64,000 nt of DNA from Pantoea wallisii. GTDB lineage: Bacteria > Pseudomonadota > Gammaproteobacteria > Enterobacterales > Enterobacteriaceae. The stretch is taken from NCBI RefSeq assembly GCF_002095485.1, contig NZ_MLFS01000013.1:22872-86871 (forward strand). Direction: 5' to 3'. The notes under the pieces are model-generated. The model was not told the DNA's origin, did not search any database, and saw only the letters and a program-made list of their open reading frames with translations. The position numbers were made by a program, and so were the translations under genes. Numbering within the stretch: position 1 is the stretch's first letter; each line of letters starts with the position of its first letter. Positions 1 through 9,458 of this stretch are shown piece after piece.

Positions 1-1839
1 TTTGGCTTCCTCGAAGTTGATGCACAGAAAAGCTACTTCATCCCACCACCGCAGATGAAGAAAGTGATGCACGGTGACCGCATTTCCGCGGTGATCCATA
101 CCGATAAAGATCGCGAAAGCGCTGAGCCGGAAAGCCTGATTGAGCCGTTTCTGACGCGCTTTGTTGGTCGCGTGCAGAAGAAAGATGACCGCCTCTCCAT
201 TGTGCCGGATCACCCCCTGCTGAAAGACGCCATCCAGTGCCGTGCGGTGCGTGGTCTGACGCACGATTTCCAGAACGGCGACTGGGCCGTTGCAGAGATG
301 CGCCGCCATCCGCTGAAAGGCGATCGCGGTTTTTATGCCGAACTGACCGAATTCATTGTCACCGCGGACGATCACCTCGCGCCGTGGTGGGTTACGCTTT
401 CACGCCATAATCTGGAGCGTGAAGCGCCGCAGATCGCCTTTGGCGAGATGCTCGACGAACATCTGCAGCGCGAGGATCTCACCGCGCTTAACTTCGTCAC
501 GATCGACAGCGCCAGCACTGAAGATATGGACGATGCGCTGTATGCAGAAGAGACCGCAGACGGGAATCTGCTGCTGACGATTGCCATCGCCGATCCGACC
601 GCTTACGTAGCTGAAGGCAGCGCGCTGGATAAGCTGGCTGCCCAGCGTGCCTTCACCAACTACCTGCCTGGCTTCAACATCCCGATGCTGCCGCGTGAGC
701 TGTCAGACGATGTCTGCTCGCTGCGCCCTGACGTCAAACGCCCGGCGCTGGCATGCCGCGTGACCGTACTGGCTGATGGCAGCCTGGCGGATGACGTGCA
801 CTTCTTTGCGGCGTGGATTGAGTCCAAAGCCAAACTGGTTTACGACGAAGTGTCTGACTGGCTGGAAAACAGCGGCAGCTGGCAGCCAGCCAGCGACGCT
901 ATTGCTCAGCAAATCCGTCTGCTGCACCGCCTGTGTCAGGTGCGCAGCGAATGGCGCCAGACCCATGCGCTGGTCTTTAAAGATCGTCCTGACTACCGCT
1001 TTGTGCTGGGTGAGAAAGGCGAAGTGCTGGATATCGTGGCTGAGCCACGCCGTATTGCTAACCGCATCGTTGAAGAGTCAATGATTCTGGCAAACGTCTG
1101 TGCGGCCAAGGTATTGCGGGAGAAGCTTGGCTTCGGTATCTACAACCTGCATACCGGATTCGATCTGGCTAACGCTGAGCAAGCCGCTGGCGTGCTGGCC
1201 GGACACGGTATCACCGTTGATCCGCAGGCCATCACCACGCTGGAGGGTTTCCGCCAGCTGCGCCGTGAGCTGGATGCCCAGCCGACGCAATATCTGGATA
1301 GCCGTATTCGCCGCTTCCAGAGTTTTGCTGAGATCAGCACGGAGCCGGGCCCGCACTTTGGCCTGGGTCTGGAGGCGTATGCCACCTGGACCTCGCCGAT
1401 CCGTAAGTTTGGCGACATGGTTAATCACCGCCTGCTGAAAGCCATCGTGCGCGGTGAGAGCGTGGCGCGTCCCAAAGATGACGTGACCGTCACCATGGGC
1501 GAGCGTCGCCGTCTGAACCGTATGGCAGAGCGCGACGTGGGTGACTGGCTGTATGCTCGTTTCCTCGCCCCGTTTGCCGGCAGCGACCGGAAGTTCAGCG
1601 CCGAGATCATCGACGTCTCGCGTGGCGGCATGCGCGTGCGCCTGCTGGAAAATGGTGCGGTAGCCTTTATCCCGGCGCCGTTCATTCACGCGGTACGTGA
1701 TGAACTGGTGTGCTCGCAGGAGAGCGGCACCGTTCAGATCAAGGGTGAAGTCGCTTACCGCGTGACGAACATAATTGATGTGACACTCGCCGAAGTGCGC
1801 ATGGAGACCCGCAGCGTGGTCGCCCGCCCCGCTGCCTGA
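1..1839 (+). CDS. rnb: Exoribonuclease II, 5'-truncated by the window edge
   Basis: RNase II degrades single-stranded RNA processively from the 3' end in the cytoplasm. The reading frame is open from base 1 ([10 protein letters not shown]...). By comparison with the 644-residue E. coli protein about 32 N-terminal codons lie outside the window. An internal ATG at 55 is not the true start. The RNB catalytic stretch with its metal-binding aspartates is visible ([14 protein letters not shown]), as is the [10 protein letters not shown] / TSPIRK region near the C-terminus, followed by the S1 domain ending ARPAA. The C-terminus is full length. Downstream in this genome is cstA, whereas in E. coli rnb is adjacent to pdeR (yciR), so cstA appears to sit between them here. 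Confidence 0.97.
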   Translation, partial: FGFLEVDAQKSYFIPPPQMKKVMHGDRISAVIHTDKDRESAEPESLIEPFLTRFVGRVQKKDDRLSIVPDHPLLKDAIQCRAVRGLTHDFQNGDWAVAEMRRHPLKGDRGFYAELTEFIVTADDHLAPWWVTLSRHNLEREAPQIAFGEMLDEHLQREDLTALNFVTIDSASTEDMDDALYAEETADGNLLLTIAIADPTAYVAEGSALDKLAAQRAFTNYLPGFNIPMLPRELSDDVCSLRPDVKRPALACRVTVLADGSLADDVHFFAAWIESKAKLVYDEVSDWLENSGSWQPASDAIAQQIRLLHRLCQVRSEWRQTHALVFKDRPDYRFVLGEKGEVLDIVAEPRRIANRIVEESMILANVCAAKVLREKLGFGIYNLHTGFDLANAEQAAGVLAGHGITVDPQAITTLEGFRQLRRELDAQPTQYLDSRIRRFQSFAEISTEPGPHFGLGLEAYATWTSPIRKFGDMVNHRLLKAIVRGESVARPKDDVTVTMGERRRLNRMAERDVGDWLYARFLAPFAGSDRKFSAEIIDVSRGGMRVRLLENGAVAFIPAPFIHAVRDELVCSQESGTVQIKGEVAYRVTNIIDVTLAEVRMETRSVVARPAA

Positions 1840-1849
1840 GCATGAATGC

Positions 1850-1880
1850 CCGCGGATAACAGCTGTTATCCCGCATTTTT
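1850..1880 (+). terminator. Probable rho-independent terminator of rnb
   Basis: A near-palindrome (GCGGATAACAG / CTGTTATCCCGC, one bulged base) is followed directly by ATTTTT. It starts about 10 bases after the rnb stop codon. Confidence 0.6.
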
Positions 1881-2024
1881 CCCCGCCAGAACCCGCAATT
1901 GTTAAATTTGTTTCCCGCTTCACACTTCTGCCCTGATTCACTTTCGCTAACATTCCATTACATTACTTTTAACTTGTTGTATTTCGATCGCCTGTTTTTC
2001 CCGGTCCCTACAAGGAGTTAACTC

Positions 2025-4090
2025 ATGAACAACGTCAAAACCGGATTGATCTGGTTAGCGGTGGCGTTAATTGGTGCAGCGGCGTTTGCCATGCTGGCCC
2101 TCAGCCGTGGCGAGCATGTGAATGCTGTCTGGCTGGTGATTGCCTCGGTTGCCTGCTACAGCATTGCTTATCGCTTCTACAGTCTGTTTATCGCAAAGCG
2201 TATCTTTGAGCTGGATGACAATCGCCGTACGCCGGCGGAACGTCTTAACGACGGGCTGGACTATGTCCCTACCAATAAGTGGGTCCTGTTTGGCCATCAC
2301 TTTGCGGCCATTGCCGGTGCAGGCCCGCTGGTGGGACCTATTCTGGCGGCACAGATGGGCTTCCTGCCTGGCACCATCTGGATTCTGGTCGGTGTGATGC
2401 TGGCCGGTGCGGTACAGGATTTTCTCGTGCTGTTTATCTCCACGCGCCGCGATGGCCGCTCGCTGGGGGAGATGGCGCGCCAGGAGCTGGGTTCGTTCGC
2501 CGGTGTGGTGACGATGCTGGGCGCGCTGGGCGTAATGATCATTATCCTCTCGGCGCTGGCGCTGGTGGTGGTAAAAGCGCTGGCCAACAGCCCCTGGGGC
2601 CTGTTCACCATCGCCGCGACGATACCGATCGCACTGTTCATGGGCGTCTATATGCGCTTCCTGCGCCCCGGTAAGATCGCGGAAGTCTCGGTCATTGGCT
2701 TTGTTCTGATGATGGCAGCGATCATTTACGGCGGGAATGTGGCGGCCGATCCTTACTGGGGACCGATCTTCACCCTGAAAGGCACGGAGCTGACCTGGGT
2801 GCTGGTGATCTACGGTTTTGTGGCGTCGTCACTGCCGGTGTGGCTGCTGCTGGCACCGCGCGACTACCTCTCCACCTTCTTAAAAATCGGGGTGATTGTC
2901 GGTCTGGCGGTGGGTATTGTGTTCGCCATGCCGGAGCTGAAGATGCCGGCGGTGACCAAATTCATTGATGGCACCGGCCCGGTATTTTCCGGCTCGCTGT
3001 TCCCGTTCCTGTTCATTACGATCGCCTGCGGCGCCATCTCCGGCTTCCATGCGCTGGTCTCCAGCGGCACCACGCCGAAGCTGATTGAGCGTGAGAGCCA
3101 CATTCGCTTTATCGGCTACGGCGCCATGCTGATGGAGTCCTTTGTGGCTATCATGGCGCTGATCTGTGCCTCGGTGCTGGACCCGGGCGTGTACTTTGCC
3201 ATGAACGCCCCGGCGGCCCTGATTGGCACAACGGTTGAGAATGCCGCTCAGGTGATCAACGGCTGGGGCTTTGTGGTGACGCCGGAGATGCTCAGCGGCA
3301 TTGCCGGCGAAGTGGGTGAAAGTACCATCCTTTCGCGCGCCGGGGGTGCGCCAACCTTTGCGGTCGGCATGGCGCACATCATCACGGAGGTATTTAACAG
3401 CCGGGCAATGATGGCCTTCTGGTACCACTTCGCCATTCTGTTTGAGGCGCTGTTCATTCTCACGGCGGTGGACGCCGGCACGCGGGCCTGTCGCTTTATG
3501 GTGCAGGATCTGGTCGGGACCGTAGTGCCATCAATGGCGAACAACCGCTCCTGGTTGGGCAATATGGCCGGCACCACTGTAGCTGTCGCTGGCTGGGCTT
3601 CTTCGTGTATCAGGGCGTGGTCGATCCGCTTGGTGGCATTAATACGCTGTGGCCGCTATTTGGTATCGGCAACCAGATGCTGGCATCAATGGCGCTGATT
3701 CTCGGCACCGTGGTGCTGTTTAAGATGAAGAAGCAGCGCTACGCCTGGGTCACTATCGTCCCGACCGCCTGGCTGTTCATTACCTCGATGACGGCGGGCT
3801 GGCAGAAGATTTTTCACGAGAAGCCGGCCATTGGCTTCCTGGCTCAGGCGAATAAATTCCGCAAAGGCATTGATGAGGGTGTGATCATCGCGCCGGCCAA
3901 AACGGTTGCCGACATGCAAACCATCGTCTTTAGCAATCAGATTAACGCGGCCCTGTGCGGCTTCTTTATGCTGGTAGCCGTTACCATGCTGATTGCCGCC
4001 TTCTTTGTGATCCGCCGGGCGCTACACAGTACGGTGCCGACCACCCATGAATCAGAGGTATCAGTGCGTAAAGAGGTGCGTAATGTCTGA
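2025..4090 (+). pseudogene. cstA: Carbon starvation protein A (peptide/pyruvate-type transporter), frameshifted as sequenced
   Basis: CstA is a many-pass inner-membrane transporter induced on carbon starvation and linked to peptide and pyruvate uptake. The first frame (from ATG 2025, SD AAGGAG just upstream) matches CstA through NMAGTTVAVAGW, then runs off into unrelated sequence and stops at 3698. The CstA match resumes in the -1 frame as GFFVYQGVVDPLGGIN and continues to a stop at 4088-4090. One G missing from the G run at 3595-3597 explains this. With it restored the product is about 688 residues (E. coli 701). C-terminal matches such as TAGWQKIF favour CstA over BtsT. The stop overlaps the next gene by 8 bases. 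I infer a sequencing indel more readily than a true pseudogene. Confidence 0.88.
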
Positions 4091-4379
4091 GTCCATTCTG
4101 CACTGGAGAAAACCGTCTGGCCGCTGGCATATTCAGCGCTGCTTACCGATCGCTTCCGCACCCCGAGTGCAGCCTCGTGGTCGCTGGCAGCGTATCTGGC
4201 AGGGATTGCAGCAAAGTTTTCGGTTAATGGTTGGCGTGCACGACTATCAAACTTATCTGAAGCATATGCGTGAAAAACATCCCGGGCAGCAGCCCATGGA
4301 CGAGCGTGCCTTTCACCGTTACTGCCTTGACGCCCGCTTCCCCAGCCAGGCCGGGAAAATAGGAAAGTGCCCCTGCTAA
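4083..4379 (+). CDS. YbdD/YjiX family small protein
   Basis: A 98-residue protein whose last 65 residues resemble the YbdD/YjiX family (LMVGVHDYQTYLKHMREKHP, then a CPC tail like the family's cysteine end). These small proteins are encoded immediately after cstA or btsT in enterics and are thought to work with that transporter. Here the ATG overlaps the end of cstA by 8 bases, suggesting translational coupling. The first ~35 residues are extra compared with E. coli YbdD (65 aa). A GTG at 4167 would give the usual length, but no good ribosome-binding site precedes it, so the start is uncertain. The gene itself is well supported by position and sequence. Confidence 0.8.
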   Translation: MSESILHWRKPSGRWHIQRCLPIASAPRVQPRGRWQRIWQGLQQSFRLMVGVHDYQTYLKHMREKHPGQQPMDERAFHRYCLDARFPSQAGKIGKCPC

Positions 4380-4388
4380 ACTATCCAG

Positions 4389-4410
4389 GCCCCGATTTTC
4401 GGGGCTTTTT
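4389..4410 (+). terminator. Rho-independent terminator of cstA-ybdD
   Basis: Stem GCCCC / GGGGC with loop GATTTTC, followed by TTTTTC, 9 bases after the ybdD-like stop codon. Confidence 0.85.
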
Positions 4411-4534
4411 CGTGCCATTCTTTATTAAAAACAAAAATATATTACGTTTGCATCTTGTGCTGAAGCAGGAGGTTGAATACTGTTGCTAAAATAATGAGAT
4501 ACCGCCTGCAGAGCATTCCCCGGAGGAAGTTTCC

Positions 4535-6520
4535 ATGACCGATGAACAAGGGCAAACGCTGTTATATACCTTGTTTGGCACCACCAGCCCTCATTGGCGT
4601 TTAACTTCTGATAGCGATGCACTGCATTTTGCCGAAGATGAGAAAGCCAATACAAACCTGGCGGTTCCGCTTACCCCTGCGCAGGCCAGTCTGTTACGCG
4701 CCATGACCGTGATCACTTCCAGCATCAACCTGACGCTCTCTCTGCACGGTTCGCCGGTACCCATGCACTTTGTGGGACGCAAAGTTAATCAGTCCGCCTG
4801 GGCCGGCACCGCTTCGGCATGGGGTGATACCTCCTCCGTTGCGCGGGATTTAACGCTGGGCCTCTCCTTTGCCGAACAGGTCGTCTCTGAAGCCAACTCG
4901 GTGATCGTGATTCTCGATCAGCGCGGCAATATTCAGCGCTTTAACCGCTTAAGCGAAGAGTATACCGGCCTGAAAGAGCAGGAAGTCATTGGCCGGAATG
5001 TGTTTCAGCTGTTTATGACGAAGCAGGAGGCGCAGGCATCGCGCCGCAACATTGCCGGTTTCTTCCGTGACGGCAACTCGTATGAGGTGGAGCGCTGGGT
5101 GAAAACCAGAAAAGGCCAGCGACTGTTTCTGTTTCGTAATAAGTTTGTCCACAGCGGTAGTGGGAAAAATGAAATTTTCCTCATCTGTTCTGGAACGGAC
5201 ATCACAGAGGAGCGACGCGCCCAGGAGCGCCTGCGCGTGCTGGCAAACACCGATACGGTGACCGGATTACCTAACCGCAACGCCATTCACCAGCAAATTA
5301 GCCTGGCACTGGAGCTGGCGAATGGCAACCAGACCGGTGTGGTTTATCTCGATCTGGATAATTTTAAGAAAGTTAACGACGCCTATGGCCATATGTTTGG
5401 CGATCAGCTGCTACAGGCGGTATCACTGGCGATCCTCAGCTGCCTCGGTAAAGATCAGACGTTAGCGCGTCTTGGCGGCGATGAGTTTGTGGTGCTGGCG
5501 GAGAACACCAGCCAGGCATCGCTGGAAGCGATGTCGTCGCGCATTCTGGATCGCCTGCGTCAGCCGTTCCGCATTGGCCTGATCGAAGTCTACAGCGGCT
5601 GTTCCATCGGTATCGCCCTCGCCCCGCTGCACGGCGAAGATCGCGAAAGCCTGATCCGTAATGCCGATACCGCGATGTATCACGCCAAAGAGAACGGCCG
5701 CGGTAAGTTCTGCGTGTTCGCCAGTGAGATGAATCAGCGCGTGTTTGAGTATCTGTGGCTCGATACCAATCTGCGCAAAGCGCTGGAGCAGGATCATCTG
5801 GTGGTGCACTACCAGCCGAAGCTCGATCGCGATGGCGAGGTGCGCAGCGCCGAAGCGCTGGTCCGCTGGAATTCGCCCGAGCGCGGTCTGGTGCCGCCCG
5901 GGGACTTTATCTCCTATGCCGAGGAGTCCGGCCTGATTGTGCCGCTTGGCCGCTGGGTGATGCTCAATGTGCTGCAGCAGATCGTGCAGTGGCGCCGCGA
6001 AGGCATCTATCTGCGCGTCGCCGTTAACGTCTCGGCTAAACAGCTGATCGATGAAAGCATCTACAGCGATCTGAAAAAGGCGCTGAGCGAAGCTGGCATC
6101 ACCGACTGCCCGATCGATATTGAGCTGACCGAGAGCTGCTTAATCGAAAACGAAGCCGGGGCGCTGAAGCTCATGAAGCAGTTCCAGGAGCTGGGGGCGC
6201 AGGTACACCTTGATGACTTCGGCACCGGCTACTCCTCACTGTCGCAGCTGGCGCGCGTGCCCATTGATGCCATCAAGCTGGATCAAAGCTTTGTGCGTAA
6301 TATCAATAAGCAACCGGTGGCGCAATCACTGGTGCGTGCGATTGTCGCGGTTGCCAAGGCCCTTGATCTGCAGGTGATTGCCGAGGGCATTGAAACCAAA
6401 GCCGAAGAGAAATTTGTGCTGAACAGTGGTGTGGATGGACGTCAGGGCTATTATTATGCCAAACCAATGCCCGCAGAACAGCTCGGGCATTGGCTGGCTA
6501 AGCATCCTGCCCGCGTCTAA
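4535..6520 (+). CDS. pdeR: c-di-GMP phosphodiesterase with PAS-GGDEF-EAL domains (PdeR/Gmr; RpfR-type DSF receptor)
   Basis: 661 residues, the same length as E. coli PdeR (YciR/Gmr). Domains: an N-terminal region (about 1-105) in the place of the RpfF-interaction domain described for RpfR; a PAS domain (~110-225); a GGDEF domain with intact GGDEF at 314-318; an EAL domain with EAL at 440-442, DDFGTGYSSL from 560 and the AEGIE segment at 616-620. Intact EAL residues imply c-di-GMP hydrolysis. In Cronobacter and Burkholderia the same architecture is RpfR, whose PAS domain binds cis-2-unsaturated fatty-acid signals. Here the neighbour 15 bases away on the opposite strand is a DSF synthase, so I infer the RpfR role. 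The start ATG follows SD GGAGG. The protein is cytosolic, with no membrane segment seen. Confidence 0.9.
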   Translation: MTDEQGQTLLYTLFGTTSPHWRLTSDSDALHFAEDEKANTNLAVPLTPAQASLLRAMTVITSSINLTLSLHGSPVPMHFVGRKVNQSAWAGTASAWGDTSSVARDLTLGLSFAEQVVSEANSVIVILDQRGNIQRFNRLSEEYTGLKEQEVIGRNVFQLFMTKQEAQASRRNIAGFFRDGNSYEVERWVKTRKGQRLFLFRNKFVHSGSGKNEIFLICSGTDITEERRAQERLRVLANTDTVTGLPNRNAIHQQISLALELANGNQTGVVYLDLDNFKKVNDAYGHMFGDQLLQAVSLAILSCLGKDQTLARLGGDEFVVLAENTSQASLEAMSSRILDRLRQPFRIGLIEVYSGCSIGIALAPLHGEDRESLIRNADTAMYHAKENGRGKFCVFASEMNQRVFEYLWLDTNLRKALEQDHLVVHYQPKLDRDGEVRSAEALVRWNSPERGLVPPGDFISYAEESGLIVPLGRWVMLNVLQQIVQWRREGIYLRVAVNVSAKQLIDESIYSDLKKALSEAGITDCPIDIELTESCLIENEAGALKLMKQFQELGAQVHLDDFGTGYSSLSQLARVPIDAIKLDQSFVRNINKQPVAQSLVRAIVAVAKALDLQVIAEGIETKAEEKFVLNSGVDGRQGYYYAKPMPAEQLGHWLAKHPARV

Positions 6521-6535
6521 CGCTGGTGTTTACTG

Positions 6536-7402
6536 TTATCCGGCTTTACGCAGTGATGCGCTATGACGGTTTTGCAGCTGCACCAGACGTTCCATGTAGG
6601 CAATATCTTTCGGTTCCAGCGTGAAGGCATAATCGACCCAGTCCTCCGTGATATCCATCAGCTCTGCCCGCGACAGCTGCAGCACGCGCTGACGCGCCTT
6701 CAGCATGGCACGAACGCCATTGAGTTTCGGCCGCAGCGTATCGATAAAGGTACGCGTTGTGCGATAGCTGTCGCCCGGCTGGAACACCTTATCCACCAGG
6801 CCACGGGTCTCATACCACTCAGCGCTGTGCGACTCCCCTTCGCAGATCAGCTCTTCCGCCAGCTTCATGCCAGAGCGGCGCGCCACTAACGAATAGCCGC
6901 CCATGCCGGGGAACAGGTTAAACGCGATCTCCGGGAAGCCCATGCGCGCGCTGTTTTGCGCCAGAATGAAGTGGTGCGCCAGCGCCGCTTCGAAGCCGCC
7001 GCCCAGCGCACTGCCCTCAATCATCGCCAGCGTCACTGCACCGGTATCAAAACCGCGCGCCGCCGAGTGAATGCAGTCCACGCAGGCACGGGCATAGGCA
7101 CGTAGCGCTTCGCGCCGGTTATTACGGATGCACTCAACAAAGAAGCGTAAATCGCCCCCGGCATTGAACATCTGTGGCACTAACGACCCGGTAACCCAAA
7201 AATCAATCGGCAGGCCGGAGCGCTGAGCGGTATAGCTCAGGTTCATGATCTCCTCAATTAATTCGTGGTTGAAACTCGGGCGGGGTTGCGCACGTAACAT
7301 CATCCACATGGTGTGGCGCCCTTCCTCATAATAGGCGACTAACTGAGTGGTTTGTCCGGCTTCTGTGAACAGTCTGCAAGTTGGTTGGTTAATTACTGTC
7401 AT
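6536..7402 (-). CDS. rpfF: RpfF-type DSF/BDSF synthase (crotonase family)
   Basis: A 288-residue crotonase-fold protein. RpfF enzymes make cis-2-unsaturated fatty-acid signals from acyl-ACP by combined dehydratase and thioesterase activity. The two glutamates needed in Xanthomonas RpfF (E141 and E161) are matched here by E138 in GGGFEAAL and E158 in GFPEI, with identical 20-residue spacing. The surrounding LFPGMGGYSL and the C-terminal ITEDWVDYAF / MERLVQLQNR stretches also follow RpfF rather than ordinary enoyl-CoA hydratases. The gene is convergent with pdeR/rpfR, with 15 bases between stop codons. ATG 7402 is preceded by AGAGGATGAGACG. An ordinary enoyl-CoA hydratase is the main alternative, which the double glutamate and the neighbour argue against. 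Confidence 0.88.
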   Translation of the reverse strand: MTVINQPTCRLFTEAGQTTQLVAYYEEGRHTMWMMLRAQPRPSFNHELIEEIMNLSYTAQRSGLPIDFWVTGSLVPQMFNAGGDLRFFVECIRNNRREALRAYARACVDCIHSAARGFDTGAVTLAMIEGSALGGGFEAALAHHFILAQNSARMGFPEIAFNLFPGMGGYSLVARRSGMKLAEELICEGESHSAEWYETRGLVDKVFQPGDSYRTTRTFIDTLRPKLNGVRAMLKARQRVLQLSRAELMDITEDWVDYAFTLEPKDIAYMERLVQLQNRHSASLRKAG

Positions 7403-7507
7403 CGTCTCATCCTCTGGTTATATGATGCGTTAAACGCCACATCAGCGTAATCCAGAGTGAGTCCAGACCAAATGAGAGTTTGATTTATAAAGTAAAATCC
7501 AGAGATA

Positions 7508-7529
7508 TCCCCGACCAGGGGGTCGGGGA
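7508..7529 (-). terminator. Inverted repeat after kdgT, possible terminator
   Basis: Perfect 9-bp stem TCCCCGACC / GGTCGGGGA with a 4-base loop, 13 bases past the kdgT stop. There is no strong T-tract on the minus strand, so it may instead be a transcript-end stabiliser. Confidence 0.45.
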
Positions 7530-7542
7530 AAGATTAGCGCAC

Positions 7543-8526
7543 TTACTTGATGGCTGCGTGCTGGCCCACCGCCACATGAGAACGCTTAACGCGTTTTGAG
7601 TAGACAGCAGTAATAATAGGCACCAGCACTGAGGTCACGATCACTGAGGTGGCCACCAGCGCAGTTGCGGCTGGCGCGACCGGTTTAAACTGGGGCAGCA
7701 TCTCGGCAATCAGCACGGGGGTGGCGACGGCCGCCCCGGCAGTGCTGGACGCGGCTACGCCGGCGGTACCGTCGCCGCCGCCAATCAACCGATCGGCGAT
7801 GATCAGCGGGATGCCGGTGATAATGATGACGGAGACGCCCAGCAGCACACCGAGCATGCCGGTTTCGGCAATGACCGCCAGGTTGATGGTATTCCCCAGC
7901 GCAAACGCGAAGAAGGGAATCAGCGTGTGCACCGCTTTGCCGAAGAACTCGCGCAGTTCAGGGTCGAGGTTACCCAGAGCGAAGCCGACAATAAACGGCA
8001 GCACGGCGCCAACAAACACATGCGGCTCAAACGATGCAATGCCGGCGGTGCCCAGAATCACCATTGTCATGAGCGGGCCCGACTCCAGTGACATCAGAAC
8101 AAAGGCGCCCGCCTCCTCTTTTGAACCGTACTGTTGCATGATGGAGGCATACAGACCGCCGTTGGTCATGTCCATCGCCGCCACCAGCGCCAGCGTTGAT
8201 AAGCCGGCGAACATGCCCACCTCGACGCCATTCTCCGGCATAACGCGCGAGGCGATGGCGGCAACCACCCAGGCGACAGCAATCTTTGTGATCACCAGCG
8301 TGCCCGATTTACGCAGCACGGTACCCGTCGCGCTGAGCTTGATCGATGCGCCCATGCAGAAGAACCACACCGCCAGAATCGGCACGGTGCCCGTCATCAA
8401 ACCGTTAGTGAATGAACCAAAATATTTGCCTGAACCGGGGGCAAAGGTATGACAAAGCGCGCCGAGAAACAGCGGAATCAGCATCATACCGCCAGGAATT
8501 TTATCGATAGCACGTTTGATATGCAT
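7543..8526 (-). CDS. kdgT: 2-keto-3-deoxygluconate permease
   Basis: 327 residues, the same length as E. coli KdgT. This inner-membrane symporter imports 2-keto-3-deoxygluconate, a pectin and hexuronate breakdown intermediate. The sequence is almost wholly hydrophobic helices (about ten), with family-typical stretches [13 protein letters not shown] at the N-terminus, [15 protein letters not shown] in the middle and a Gly/Ala-rich [14 protein letters not shown] near the C-terminus. It starts at ATG 8526. A KdgR operator lies about 110 bases upstream, indicating induction by the substrate itself. No KDG kinase or aldolase is next to it, so catabolic genes must lie elsewhere. Confidence 0.95.
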   Translation of the reverse strand: MHIKRAIDKIPGGMMLIPLFLGALCHTFAPGSGKYFGSFTNGLMTGTVPILAVWFFCMGASIKLSATGTVLRKSGTLVITKIAVAWVVAAIASRVMPENGVEVGMFAGLSTLALVAAMDMTNGGLYASIMQQYGSKEEAGAFVLMSLESGPLMTMVILGTAGIASFEPHVFVGAVLPFIVGFALGNLDPELREFFGKAVHTLIPFFAFALGNTINLAVIAETGMLGVLLGVSVIIITGIPLIIADRLIGGGDGTAGVAASSTAGAAVATPVLIAEMLPQFKPVAPAATALVATSVIVTSVLVPIITAVYSKRVKRSHVAVGQHAAIK

Positions 8527-8635
8527 ATGTGGATCACCTTAACTGAGCCAGAAGGAGGTGCGTGATGTTTTGCCGTCAGGCATGGCAGGCAAGATAACCG
8601 CACGGCAGCGCAAAAAAAGTGATCGCACGAGTATT

Positions 8636-8654
8636 TATGAAACGCTGTTTTATT
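8636..8654. promoter_or_regulatory. KdgR operator upstream of kdgT
   Basis: TATGAAACGCTGTTTTATT fits 18 of 19 positions of the KdgR consensus AATRAAAYRNYRTTTYATT. It lies 110 bases before the kdgT start, in the right place for repression by KdgR. Confidence 0.75.
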
Positions 8655-8721
8655 TTTATTGATCATTCATTTTGATTATTTGATGCGCGTCGCCATACCA
8701 GTTGACGATGCCCCAAATAAC

Positions 8722-8741
8722 AAGGGCACCCGCAGGTGCCC
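8722..8741 (-). terminator. Hairpin after araD
   Basis: 9-bp inverted repeat AAGGGCACC / (A)GGTGCCCT with a short CGC loop, starting about 20 bases beyond the araD stop. The minus-strand tail (TTGTTATTT) is only moderately T-rich. Confidence 0.5.
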
Positions 8742-8759
8742 TGAATAGTGCCTTTGTCG

Positions 8760-9458
8760 CTACTTTTGGCCATACCAGGCATTTTTGCCATGCTTACGCA
8801 GGTAGTGCAGATCCAGCAAGGTTTGCGAAATCGGCGGTAACTCTGCGCGCAACTGCTCTGTATGGAGCGCCATATAAGCGACCTCCTCCAGTACCACAGC
8901 GCTGTGTACGGCGGCATCGGCATCTTTGCCCCAGGCAAAAGGACCGTGGGAATTCACCAGCGCGGCGGGTACCGCGTCTGGTGCAATCCCACGCTGAGCC
9001 AGCGTTTCAATGATGACCTGCCCGGTGTGCCACTCATACTCCTGCTCGATCTCTTCCCGCTCCATCGCGCGCGTACAGGGGATGGTGCCGTAAAAGTCGT
9101 CGGCGTGCGTGGTACCCCAGGCTGGCAGATCGCGCCCCGCCTGCGCCCAGATGGTGGCATGCCGTGAATGGGTGTGGACGATACCGCCCACTTCCGGCCA
9201 GGCGAGATAGAGCGCACGATGCGTGGCGGTATCCGATGAGGGCCGCATTTTTCCCTCTACAATCTTGCCGCTCTCCAGCTCAACCACCACCATGTCGTCA
9301 CGCTGCATCTGACTGTATTTCACCCCTGACGGCTTAATCACCAGCAGCCCCTGTTGGCGGTCTACGGCACTGACATTGCCCCAGGTGAAAGTGACGAGGT
9401 TGTAACGCGGTAGGTCAAGATTGGCTTCCAGCACTTGCTTTTTCAGCGCTTCCAGCAT
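8760..9458 (-). CDS. araD: L-ribulose-5-phosphate 4-epimerase
   Basis: 232 residues (E. coli AraD 231). It converts L-ribulose 5-phosphate to D-xylulose 5-phosphate in arabinose catabolism. It is a class II aldolase-like zinc enzyme. The metal-binding [18 protein letters not shown] and the [15 protein letters not shown] and [13 protein letters not shown] (here NSHGPFAWG) motifs match AraD along the whole length. SD AGGAG precedes ATG 9458. The gene stands alone: no araB, araA or araC is adjacent, unlike E. coli. The paralogues SgbE and UlaF share the fold, but the N-terminus ([17 protein letters not shown]) is closest to AraD. With no ascorbate or xylulose genes nearby, AraD is the best call. 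Confidence 0.88.
   Translation of the reverse strand: MLEALKKQVLEANLDLPRYNLVTFTWGNVSAVDRQQGLLVIKPSGVKYSQMQRDDMVVVELESGKIVEGKMRPSSDTATHRALYLAWPEVGGIVHTHSRHATIWAQAGRDLPAWGTTHADDFYGTIPCTRAMEREEIEQEYEWHTGQVIIETLAQRGIAPDAVPAALVNSHGPFAWGKDADAAVHSAVVLEEVAYMALHTEQLRAELPPISQTLLDLHYLRKHGKNAWYGQK

Noticed and set aside
1078..1953. 291-codon open frame on the minus strand inside rnb
   Set aside because: It lies antisense to a conserved gene, with composition imposed by the rnb codons and no ribosome-binding site. It is a shadow frame of GC-rich coding DNA.
7649..8452. 267-codon open frame on the plus strand opposite kdgT
   Set aside because: Antisense to a well-supported transporter and low-complexity (Ala, Ser, Thr, Pro), as expected for the complement of membrane-protein codons.
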